A stretch of 64,000 nucleotides of DNA from Marinobacter maroccanus (GTDB taxonomy: Bacteria; Pseudomonadota; Gammaproteobacteria; Pseudomonadales; Oleiphilaceae): assembly GCF_002933275.1 (NCBI RefSeq), contig NZ_PSSX01000018.1, positions 1-64,000 of the forward strand. Direction: 5' to 3'. Below the pieces are notes generated by a model. It saw only the letters and a program-made list of their open reading frames with translations, had not been told where the DNA came from and made no database searches. Position numbers and translations under genes: made by a program. This document shows, in pieces, positions 34,897-42,590 of this stretch. Within the stretch, counting starts at the first letter, position 1. The number at the start of each line of letters is the position of its first letter.

Positions 34897-36035
34897 TGGG
34901 TTACGTTGCAATCAAAGGTGGCGGAAAAGCCATCGAAGGAGCTGCCGAGGCCCTCGAAGCGCTCAGAGCCGGTGGGTCAGGTTCCGATCCGCTGTCCCTC
35001 AACGCCATTGAGCACCAACTGCGGCTGCTAACCTCTCGGATTATGTCCGAGGGTGGGCTCTATCATCCCCAGCTCGCGGCCCTGGCCATCAAACAGATGC
35101 AAGGGGACACCCTGGAAGCCGGTTTTGCGTTACGGGCCTACCGTTCCACCAAACCCAGGCTGCTGGAAACCCCGCCCCAGGACACCGGAAACATGCGGTT
35201 GATCCGTCGGATTTCCAGTGCGTTCAAGGACATCCCCGGTGGCCAGATGCTCGGGCCAACCCACGATTACGCCCTGCGCCTGATGCGGTTTGAACTGGCC
35301 GAGGAATCCCCGGAGCCATTCCGGAGGATGGCATCAACGTTTCTGAAAAACGCGCCGGAGGAAGCGCTTCCGGACAGCTTCCCGAAAGTGCTGGACTCCC
35401 TGCGCTCCGAGGGCCTGCTGCCACCGAAGGCCACGAACAGAAACCCCGCGTTCGACATCACCCGGGACCCGCTGATCTTCCCGGTCAGCCGCTCTGCAGC
35501 ATTGGCCACCATGGCCCGGGCAGAAACCGGCTCCATGCTGGCCATTGCCTACTCCAACATGCGCGGTTACGGCGATATCCACCCCACCGTGGCCGAGCTG
35601 CGGGTCGGTTACCTGCCGGTGATGCTACCCCATCCGGTGACCGGCGAGCTGACCGAGGCTGGCGAAGTGCTGATGACCGAGTGCGAAGTCATTGCTATGT
35701 ACGAGCCGGATGAATCCGAATCCGCCAAGGGCGCGGCGCCCGAGTTCACCCTGGGCTACGGCGCCTGCTTCGGCCACAACGAAACCAAGGCCATCAGCAT
35801 GGCGATTCTGGACCGCGCACTGCAGAAAGGCATGCGAGACGGCCCGGAAAACCCCTCAGAAGACCCGGAGTTCGTGCTGATGCACATCGACGGCGTGGAC
35901 TCTATGGGCTTTGCCAACCACTACAAAATGCCTCACTACGTCACCTTCCAGTCCGATATGGACCGGTTGCGCTCTACCCGGGAAAAGTACGGTGAACGCG
36001 GCGAAACACCGCAGGAGGAAAGCCATGAATCCTAA
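34896..36035 (+). CDS. phnI: C-P lyase complex subunit PhnI (nucleosidase-like)
   Basis: 379 aa, typical PhnI (MGYVAIKGGGKAIEGA start, RLIRRISSAFKDIPGGQMLGPT region). Known to displace adenine from ATP and form ribose-1-phosphonate triphosphate with PhnGHL. Preceded by GGAGGAGG. Overlaps phnJ by eleven bases. Confidence 0.96.
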   Translation: MGYVAIKGGGKAIEGAAEALEALRAGGSGSDPLSLNAIEHQLRLLTSRIMSEGGLYHPQLAALAIKQMQGDTLEAGFALRAYRSTKPRLLETPPQDTGNMRLIRRISSAFKDIPGGQMLGPTHDYALRLMRFELAEESPEPFRRMASTFLKNAPEEALPDSFPKVLDSLRSEGLLPPKATNRNPAFDITRDPLIFPVSRSAALATMARAETGSMLAIAYSNMRGYGDIHPTVAELRVGYLPVMLPHPVTGELTEAGEVLMTECEVIAMYEPDESESAKGAAPEFTLGYGACFGHNETKAISMAILDRALQKGMRDGPENPSEDPEFVLMHIDGVDSMGFANHYKMPHYVTFQSDMDRLRSTREKYGERGETPQEESHES

Positions 36036-36924
36036 TTACCAACTGACCGACAGCCAGGACAGTTACGGCTTTGGTTTTCTGGACGAATTCGCCAAGCGGG
36101 AAATTCGCCGGGTCATTCTCAAGGCCATCAGCATTCCAGGATATCAGACGCCCTATGCCTCGCGGGAAATGCCCATGGGCCGGGGCTTTGGTACCGGCGG
36201 CCTGCAGTTGACCCTGTCCATGATCGGCCCTGAGGACACGCTGAAGGTGATCGACCAGGGCTCGGATGACTCCGTCAACGCCGTGAATCTGCGCAAATTT
36301 GCGGAGCTGACCTGCCCGGATGTGTCCACCACCGAGAGCACCACCGAAGCGACTCTGATCCAGACTCGCCATCGGGTACCGGAGATTGCCTTGCGGGAAG
36401 ATCAGGTTCTGAACCTCCAGGTGCCTTATCCCGACCCCCTTGTAATAGTGGAACCGTCCGAGGCCAAGCGGAAGATCATGCACGGCGAGGGGGATTATGC
36501 CCGTCTGCTGACCAAACTGTACGAGGACCTGGTGAAGTTCGATGAGATCACCATTTCCCACCGCTATCCCACGCGGATCAATGGTCATTACGTCATCGAT
36601 CCGAGCCCGATCCCGCGTTATGACGTACCCAAGCTCCATCAGTCCCAAGCACTGCTGCTGTTTGGCGCCGGTCGTGAGAAAAAAATCTATGCGGTACCGC
36701 CTTACACCAACGCCGAACCGCTGGTGTTTGACGACGTGCCCTTCCGTACCGAGAACTTCTATAACGCCGACGGTAAGCGCAGGGCCTGCAACCGCTGCGG
36801 CAGCACTAACAGTTTCCTGGACGAGCTGAACCTGGAAGACGGCAGCAAGGCCTGGCAGTGCTCAGACACCGACTTCTGCAACCGCCAGTTAGCCAGAACA
36901 GACGCCGGGGAGGTTACCCAATGA
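36025..36924 (+). CDS. phnJ: Carbon-phosphorus lyase PhnJ (radical SAM)
   Basis: 299 aa from ATG at 36025 (CAGGAGGAA upstream). It cleaves the C-P bond of 5-phosphoribosyl phosphonate. The [4Fe-4S] cysteines are at the C-terminus with spacing C-x2-C-x20-C-x5-C (RACNRCGS ... WQCSDTDFC). The DSYGFGFLDEFAKREIRR start and the MGRGFGTGGLQLT glycine-rich segment are family typical. ATGA overlap with phnK. Confidence 0.96.
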   Translation: MNPNYQLTDSQDSYGFGFLDEFAKREIRRVILKAISIPGYQTPYASREMPMGRGFGTGGLQLTLSMIGPEDTLKVIDQGSDDSVNAVNLRKFAELTCPDVSTTESTTEATLIQTRHRVPEIALREDQVLNLQVPYPDPLVIVEPSEAKRKIMHGEGDYARLLTKLYEDLVKFDEITISHRYPTRINGHYVIDPSPIPRYDVPKLHQSQALLLFGAGREKKIYAVPPYTNAEPLVFDDVPFRTENFYNADGKRRACNRCGSTNSFLDELNLEDGSKAWQCSDTDFCNRQLARTDAGEVTQ

Positions 36925-37751
36925 AACCGATTCTTGAAGTAAAGGGCCTGACCCGCATCCACGGCACCGAGTGTCCATCCTGCCTGGATATGACCGGCCC
37001 GGAGCACGACACCAACGTGTGCCCCGCCTGCGGCTCTGTGGTTGCAGCGGCCAATGTCAGCTTCAGCCTCCAGCCGGGGGAGATTCTCGGTATCATGGGA
37101 GAATCCGGGAGCGGCAAGTCCACGGTGGTGAAAACCCTGTATTTCGATCAGGCGCCCAGCCGGGGCAGCGCCATCTTCCGGGACGGCGACCAGAACCACG
37201 AGCTGTTCAACCTTAACGGCGCGGAACAGCGCTGGTTGCGCAATCACCGCTTCGGCATGGTGTACCAGAATCCCAATCTTGGCCTGAATTTCGGCATCTC
37301 CGCAGGTGGCAACATTGCCGAGCGGTTGCTGATGAACGACCTCAACCACTACGGCGACATCCGCCGCCGGGCCGGCGAACTGCTTACCCGCACTGATGTG
37401 ATGGTCAGCCGTATGGACGAGTCGCCCAAGCAGTTCTCCGGTGGCATGCAACAGCGCGTTCAGATCGCCAAGGCCCTGGCAACACGACCACCTCTGCTAT
37501 ACCTCGATGAAGTGACCACCGGGCTGGACCTGTCGGTACAGGCGCGCATTCTCGACCTGATTCTGGAAATCCAGCACGAGCTGGGCACCGCCATGATTGT
37601 GGTCACCCACGACCTGGGCGTTATCCGCCTGCTGGCCAGTCGCACCCTGGTGATGAAATACGGTCGGGTGATCGAATCCGGGCTGACCGATCAGATTCTG
37701 GAAGATCCGCAGCAGGCCTACACCCAGCAACTGGTGGCATCCACCCTGTGA
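36921..37751 (+). CDS. phnK: C-P lyase ABC-type ATPase PhnK with a four-cysteine insertion
   Basis: 276 aa from ATG at 36921. Walker A GESGSGKST (60-68), signature FSGGMQQRVQIAKAL and Walker B LLYLDEVTTGLD are intact. Between the first strand and Walker A there is an insertion carrying C18-P-S-C21 and C34-P-A-C37, a likely zinc ribbon that the E. coli protein, as I recall it, lacks. PhnK docks on PhnJ in the lyase complex, so the insertion may contact the iron-sulfur region. Confidence 0.94.
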   Translation: MKPILEVKGLTRIHGTECPSCLDMTGPEHDTNVCPACGSVVAAANVSFSLQPGEILGIMGESGSGKSTVVKTLYFDQAPSRGSAIFRDGDQNHELFNLNGAEQRWLRNHRFGMVYQNPNLGLNFGISAGGNIAERLLMNDLNHYGDIRRRAGELLTRTDVMVSRMDESPKQFSGGMQQRVQIAKALATRPPLLYLDEVTTGLDLSVQARILDLILEIQHELGTAMIVVTHDLGVIRLLASRTLVMKYGRVIESGLTDQILEDPQQAYTQQLVASTL

Positions 37752-37762
37752 GGCAAAAACCC

Positions 37763-38509
37763 ATGACAAACATCTCTGAAACACCCATTCTCGACGTTCA
37801 GGGCCTGGCCAAACAGTTTCGCCTGCACGCACAGGACGAACTCGTTCCGTCTTGTTCGGACGTCAACATGCGTGCGTTTCCCGGCCAGCTGGCCGCCCTG
37901 ACCGGGCCCACCGGTGCGGGTAAATCGTCGGTACTGAAGTGCATCTACCGCACCTATCTGCCCAGCGAGGGCAGCATCCATTTTCGTCGGGCCGATGGCG
38001 AGGTCGTCGACCTGGCGCGGATCAGCGAACAGGACATGTTGCATTTGCGCCTGAGCGAACTGGGCTTTGTGACCCAGTTTCTGCACTGCGTACCGCGACG
38101 CCCGGCGGACGAAGTCGTGGCAGAACCACTGATCCTGCGGGGTATGGCCCTTGCAGATGCCCTGGCACAGGCCCGTGAGCTACTCAGGCGCCTGAACGTG
38201 CCGGAGCGCCTGTGGCGTTTGCCACCGGCTACCTTCTCCGGCGGCGAGAAGCAACGGGTCAACCTGGCACGGGGCCTCATTGCCAAACCCCGCCTACTCC
38301 TGCTGGATGAGCCGACTGCCAGCCTGGACAAAAACACTACGGGGCAAGTCATCGAACTGCTGCGGGAATTCAAGCAGGCCGGAGTGGCCATGGTCGCCAT
38401 TTTCCACGACCCGGAACTGGTTACCGCCCTGGCCGATGCCGAATACCGGCTGGCACCGCCCCAAAGCCTGAGCCATTCAACCCCTGCCCCGGAGGCCTTA
38501 CAGTCATGA
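37763..38509 (+). CDS. phnL: C-P lyase ABC-type ATPase PhnL
   Basis: 248 aa from ATG at 37763 (GAGG nine bases upstream). Walker A GPTGAGKSS, signature FSGGEKQRVNLARGL and Walker B LLLLDEPTASLD. Binds the PhnK-lyase complex and is required for ribose-1-phosphonate formation. Overlaps phnM by four bases. Confidence 0.95.
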   Translation: MTNISETPILDVQGLAKQFRLHAQDELVPSCSDVNMRAFPGQLAALTGPTGAGKSSVLKCIYRTYLPSEGSIHFRRADGEVVDLARISEQDMLHLRLSELGFVTQFLHCVPRRPADEVVAEPLILRGMALADALAQARELLRRLNVPERLWRLPPATFSGGEKQRVNLARGLIAKPRLLLLDEPTASLDKNTTGQVIELLREFKQAGVAMVAIFHDPELVTALADAEYRLAPPQSLSHSTPAPEALQS

Positions 38510-39654
38510 GACGCCAATTACTGACCAACGCCCGACTTGTTCTGGAAGACACCGTTGAAGAGCGGGCCGACCTGTTGATCGAAAACGGCACCATTGCCGC
38601 CATCGGACCGACGGACACGCATGGAGCAGAACACATTGACCTAGAGGGCTGCCTGTTGGCACCGGGCCTGATCGACCTGCACTGCGATGCGCTGGAAAAA
38701 GAAGCCGAGCCCCGGCCCAACGTGCATTTTCCATTCGAGCTGGCCGCAGCCCTGGCGGACAAACGAAACGCCGTGGCAGGCATCACCACCGTTTACCACG
38801 CGCTGTCTTTTGCCAACCACGAACTTGGCGTTCGGAACAACGCGGTGGCCGCCGACCTGGCCCGGGCCATGGCCCGACACCGGCCCAACGGCATGGTGGA
38901 TAACCGGGTGCATGCCCGTTACGAAGTGACCGATGAAAGCGCCCCGGATATCCTGAATGCCCTGTTGGCAGAGGGTTCCCTGCAGATGCTGTCCTTTATG
39001 GACCACAGCCCTGGCCAGGGCCAGTTCCGCGATGTGGAAGCCTATCGGGCTTATCTGGCCAAAACCTACAAGACATCCGCCGATGACGTGGATGCCATTC
39101 TGGACCAGAAACGCGCCGCCGCTCGGGGTGCCATGGCCCGCATGGAAAAGCTTGCCGGCGAGGCCCGGCATCACCAGGTCCCGTTAGCCAGCCACGATGA
39201 CGACAGCGCTGAAAAAGTCGCTGTGCTGAAAGGCCTAGGCGCCCGCATATCGGAATTCCCGGTTAACCTTGAAACAGCAGTCGCGGCCCGGGATAACGGC
39301 CTTTCCACCCTGTTTGGTGCGCCCAACATCCTGCGCAACGCGTCCCAGTCCGGCAATATGAAGGCGCTGGACGCGGTTAAAGAAGGAGTGGCCGACTGTC
39401 TGTGCAGCGATTATTCACCGGCGGCGCTGTTACCGTCCGTCCTGCGGCTTGTAGAGAACGGCCACCTCTCGCTGCCGCAAGCTTTTGCTCTGGTTACTCG
39501 CAACCCGGCCAGAGCCACAGGTCTTGAAGATCGGGGCACCATTGCTCAAGGCAAGCGGGCGGACCTGATTGCCATCACAGGCAGCGGATTGCTCGCGCAG
39601 GCACGCCAGGTCTGGTCCGGTGGCCGGGAGGTGCTCAGATGGCAGGCACACTGA
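38506..39654 (+). CDS. phnM: RPnTP diphosphohydrolase PhnM
   Basis: 382 aa amidohydrolase that removes pyrophosphate from ribose-1-phosphonate triphosphate. Metal motif LIDLHCDALEKE near residue 55, ASHDDDS near 230, and a C-terminal DYSPAALLP box. Overlaps phnN by 16 bases. Confidence 0.95.
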   Translation: MRRQLLTNARLVLEDTVEERADLLIENGTIAAIGPTDTHGAEHIDLEGCLLAPGLIDLHCDALEKEAEPRPNVHFPFELAAALADKRNAVAGITTVYHALSFANHELGVRNNAVAADLARAMARHRPNGMVDNRVHARYEVTDESAPDILNALLAEGSLQMLSFMDHSPGQGQFRDVEAYRAYLAKTYKTSADDVDAILDQKRAAARGAMARMEKLAGEARHHQVPLASHDDDSAEKVAVLKGLGARISEFPVNLETAVAARDNGLSTLFGAPNILRNASQSGNMKALDAVKEGVADCLCSDYSPAALLPSVLRLVENGHLSLPQAFALVTRNPARATGLEDRGTIAQGKRADLIAITGSGLLAQARQVWSGGREVLRWQAH

Positions 39655-40208
39655 TCTACCTCGTGGGCCCCTCGGGCAGTGGCAAGGACACCTTGATCAG
39701 CCTGGCCCGGCAACAGCTGGGTCAGGAGCCCGATGTCTGTTTTGCCCACCGCTACATTACCCGGCCGGCTTCAGCCGGTGGTGAAAATCATGTTGCCCTG
39801 ACGGAAGAGGAATTCCTGGCGCGCCAGCGTGCCGGACTCTTCGCCATGAGCTGGGCAAGCCACGGTTGTCATTACGGTATTGGTATCGAGATCAATCAAT
39901 GGCTGGCCAAGGGCCTGACCGTTGTGATGAACGGCTCAAGGGGGTATCTGAAGACCGCGTTACAGAATTACCCCGAACTGTGTCCGGTACTGATTGAGGT
40001 GGCCCCGGAGGTGCTCAAGGAACGGCTGGCCCGACGCGGCCGGGAAACACTGCAAGACATTGAACTGCGGCTGAACCGCAACAGCCAGTTCGACCTGGAT
40101 GCAGAGACAGGCTACCTGCGGGTGGACAACACCCACTCGCCAGACGCCGCTAGCCAACGATTACTGACCATCATCAACCAGCACAGGAGACAGGGCGCGT
40201 GCGCGTAA
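39639..40208 (+). CDS. phnN: Ribose 1,5-bisphosphate phosphokinase PhnN
   Basis: 189 aa P-loop kinase (GPSGSGKDT at about 10-18) of the guanylate-kinase-like PhnN family, with FAHRYITRPAS and RLARRGRETLQDIELRL. Converts ribose 1,5-bisphosphate to PRPP, the last step from phosphonate to central metabolism. Confidence 0.95.
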   Translation: MAGTLIYLVGPSGSGKDTLISLARQQLGQEPDVCFAHRYITRPASAGGENHVALTEEEFLARQRAGLFAMSWASHGCHYGIGIEINQWLAKGLTVVMNGSRGYLKTALQNYPELCPVLIEVAPEVLKERLARRGRETLQDIELRLNRNSQFDLDAETGYLRVDNTHSPDAASQRLLTIINQHRRQGACA

Positions 40209-40984
40209 CCTTTCTTGGCACCGGGGGCGCCGGCGGTGTTCCCCGGTTTGGCTGCACTTGCCTCGCCTGCCAGCGGGCAAAAGGTAACCATAGGCATGTC
40301 CGGAGGCCCTGCTCGGCACTGATTGAAGACGGCAACCACAAGATACTGCTGGATGCCGGGCTGATGGACCTGCACGATCGCTTCGAACCGGGTGAGCTGA
40401 GCGCCATTGTGCTCACCCACTACCATCCCGATCACGTTCAGGGGTTGCTGCACCTGCGCTGGGGTAAAGGCGAGTCGATACCGGTTTACGGGCCACCCGA
40501 TCCAGGTGGCTTCACCGATCTGTTCAAGCACCCCGGCATTCTGGACATCTTCGATCTGAGTGCGTTCGGGGCGTTAGAACTGGGAGATTTCATTCTAACG
40601 CCGCTGCCGTTGAATCATTCGAAACTCACCTTCGGTTACGCCATCGCCCATCGCAACGGCGCTCGGTTTGCGTACCTGACCGACACGCTTGGACTACCAC
40701 AGGTAACGGACGATTTTCTCAGCCGCTGGCGTCCCAGCCACATAGCCGTGGATTGCAGTCATCCACCGGCTGATGTCTCGGGCAAAACACCGCAGAACCA
40801 CAACGATGTCACCGCAGCCCTGGCAATGATTGAACGCAGTGGCGCGGAACAGGGCTGGCTGACCCATCTGGGCCACGAAACTGACTGCTGGCTGATGGCA
40901 AATGCCAGCGCTCTGCCGAAAAATGTGACGCCGGCAGCGGACGGGCTGAGCTTCGACATCACAACCAGCCATTCCCCGACATGA
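40199..40984 (+). CDS. phnP: Phosphoribosyl cyclic phosphodiesterase PhnP
   Basis: 261 aa starting with GTG. Metallo-beta-lactamase fold with H74-Y-H76-P-D78-H79 and a later CSHPP/NHNDV region; FLGTGGAGGVPRFGCTC at the N-terminus is PhnP-like. Opens the cyclic phosphate left by C-P bond cleavage. Overlaps phnN and the permease gene. Confidence 0.94.
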   Translation: MRVTFLGTGGAGGVPRFGCTCLACQRAKGNHRHVRRPCSALIEDGNHKILLDAGLMDLHDRFEPGELSAIVLTHYHPDHVQGLLHLRWGKGESIPVYGPPDPGGFTDLFKHPGILDIFDLSAFGALELGDFILTPLPLNHSKLTFGYAIAHRNGARFAYLTDTLGLPQVTDDFLSRWRPSHIAVDCSHPPADVSGKTPQNHNDVTAALAMIERSGAEQGWLTHLGHETDCWLMANASALPKNVTPAADGLSFDITTSHSPT

Positions 40985-41829
40985 TCAGCGCCACGGCCGC
41001 CCTGGCTGCATCGGTATTGATGCACGTGCTCTGGAACCTGATCGCCCGGCACCAGCCCGGCGCGGCCTGGCCGCTGTGGTGGGCTTTATTGGCGCATCTT
41101 GTACTACTGGCTCCCTGGGGGGCTTACGCACTTTGGCAAGCCGATGCTTGGTCATCCTCATTTCTGGGTTTAATGGCTGTTTCTGCCACCGCGAATGCTC
41201 TGTATTTTTTCAGTTTATGGAAATCCTACAAACACGCTCCCGTGGCCATGGTGTACCCGCTGGTGCGCAGCTCACCGGTTCTGATTGCGTTGTGGTGGTT
41301 GATGCTGACCGGCGAGTCGCCCAGCCCAGTGGGCTTGCTGGGCATTATGATCAGTGTTGCCGGGCTTATGATCCTGGCAGGCAGTCAATCGGAGGTCGGA
41401 GAGAGCGCCGCTATTCCCTGGGCGCTCCTGGCGATGGCATGCACCAGCGTGTATTCCATTTCCGACAAACTGGCGACCGGCCAATTGCCCGGGTTCGCTG
41501 CGATCATCGGGTTTGTATCGGTGGGATACAGTGCTGCCTTCCTGGTGCTGACTCTGGCATTGCGACGGCAGACGGGTCGTTGGACGCCGCCACAAAGACT
41601 GCCGGTTCCGATCATCGTGATTGGTGGGCTGTGCATCGGACTGGCCTATGCATTGGTTATCCATGCTATGCGGTTCTTACCTTCCGCGGAAGTCGTTGCC
41701 TATTCGAATACGGGAATTGTGCTCGCAACGCTCGCTTCCATTTACTGGTTTGGTGAAAAATCGAACACGGGCAGGCGCCTTATAGGCTCTGCAGTTATTT
41801 GCACCGGCCTTCTATTACTAGCGCTCTAA
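40981..41829 (+). CDS. EamA/DMT family membrane protein linked to phosphonate use
   Basis: 282 aa with ten predicted hydrophobic helices in two EamA halves. A family of such proteins is regularly encoded at the end of phn operons and called phosphonate-utilisation-associated membrane protein; its substrate is not known. Four-base overlap with phnP shows it is part of the operon. No terminator is visible behind it. Confidence 0.85.
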   Translation: MISATAALAASVLMHVLWNLIARHQPGAAWPLWWALLAHLVLLAPWGAYALWQADAWSSSFLGLMAVSATANALYFFSLWKSYKHAPVAMVYPLVRSSPVLIALWWLMLTGESPSPVGLLGIMISVAGLMILAGSQSEVGESAAIPWALLAMACTSVYSISDKLATGQLPGFAAIIGFVSVGYSAAFLVLTLALRRQTGRWTPPQRLPVPIIVIGGLCIGLAYALVIHAMRFLPSAEVVAYSNTGIVLATLASIYWFGEKSNTGRRLIGSAVICTGLLLLAL

Positions 41830-42041
41830 GACCGAAAACAATCTGTGACCATCCCCTATGTGTAATTTGCTGTGAGTACCTGATATCGGCAGCTTGAGGA
41901 TGAAATGAGGAATCAATAGCTCAACCGAGCACGAACACCTCTGCCATGGCAATCATTCAGCGTCGGAAATTTGCTTTGCCAATCATACTGGATGAAAGAA
42001 CTTTGATTGGCCTGGAGTCTGTGAAGAAAAGCCCCGACTCG

Positions 42042-42070
42042 AATGTTCGCTTTTGTTTATAAAGCGAGAT
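42042..42070. repeat. Dispersed intergenic repeat, right of the phn cluster
   Basis: AATGTTCGCTTTTGTTT (42042-42058) is identical to 29832-29848 and is followed by a weak return arm AAAGCGAGAT. The 272 bases between the permease gene and the next regulator gene (41830-42101) contain no gene. The two copies are 12,210 bases apart and bracket the phosphonate cluster. Confidence 0.6.
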
Positions 42071-42101
42071 AGCTCGCCTGTAACCTCTAACGAAAGGCGT
42101 T

Positions 42102-42413
42102 CTATTCGAAGAAACGAACCAACGCAGTGTATTCGACACGATTCACTGGCACGCTGTCCTCTTCCGCTGCGGCCTGCACACTAGAAAGAATCGAATCTCG
42201 TAGCCAAAAGGAGCGAGATTTTCCTTCACGGGGAGAGGCGAGGTACTGAATTTTTGTTGTCTTTCGGTCCGCGATCAGCTTCTCCATGGCCTCATCGAAC
42301 ACCTCTTGCATCAAGACGTCGTCTTGGACGGCCTTCATTTTAATGGATCGATGAAGGTCATCTGGCATTTTGACTTGTTGAAGGGTTCTCTCTGCTTTTT
42401 TCGCGGTGGTCAT
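42102..42413 (-). CDS. Small predicted DNA-binding regulator, paralog of the gene at 27897
   Basis: 103 aa from ATG at 42413 (GAGG upstream); a TTG further upstream is less likely. Shares LQQVKM, YLASPREG, WLRDSI and AEEDSVPVNRVEYTALV with the regulator at 27897-28268. The residues between are helical and charged. A strong palindrome lies about 120 bases upstream. Function unknown; the duplicate on the other side of the phosphonate cluster suggests a common regulon or an insertion between duplicated genes. Confidence 0.7.
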   Translation of the reverse strand: MTTAKKAERTLQQVKMPDDLHRSIKMKAVQDDVLMQEVFDEAMEKLIADRKTTKIQYLASPREGKSRSFWLRDSILSSVQAAAEEDSVPVNRVEYTALVRFFE

Positions 42414-42530
42414 TGACTGCCTCGTTCTTTGCACACCGGCGCAGCAGGCGGGGCGGCGTCCGGTGGTGCAACTTGTTAGAGAATTCAATCCGTTTTAACT
42501 AGGACCAAATCTATAGTTGTTTACGAATGT

Positions 42531-42553
42531 GATTAATTTTATATGAATTAATC
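42531..42553. promoter_or_regulatory. Operator candidate upstream of the small regulator
   Basis: Perfect inverted repeat GATTAATT (42531-42538) and AATTAATC (42546-42553) with a seven-base spacer containing TATATG. It lies between the sensor kinase stop and the regulator start. Confidence 0.55.
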
Positions 42554-42590
42554 AGGATCGGATATACAACTTGAATCTCAAGAAGGCAGG

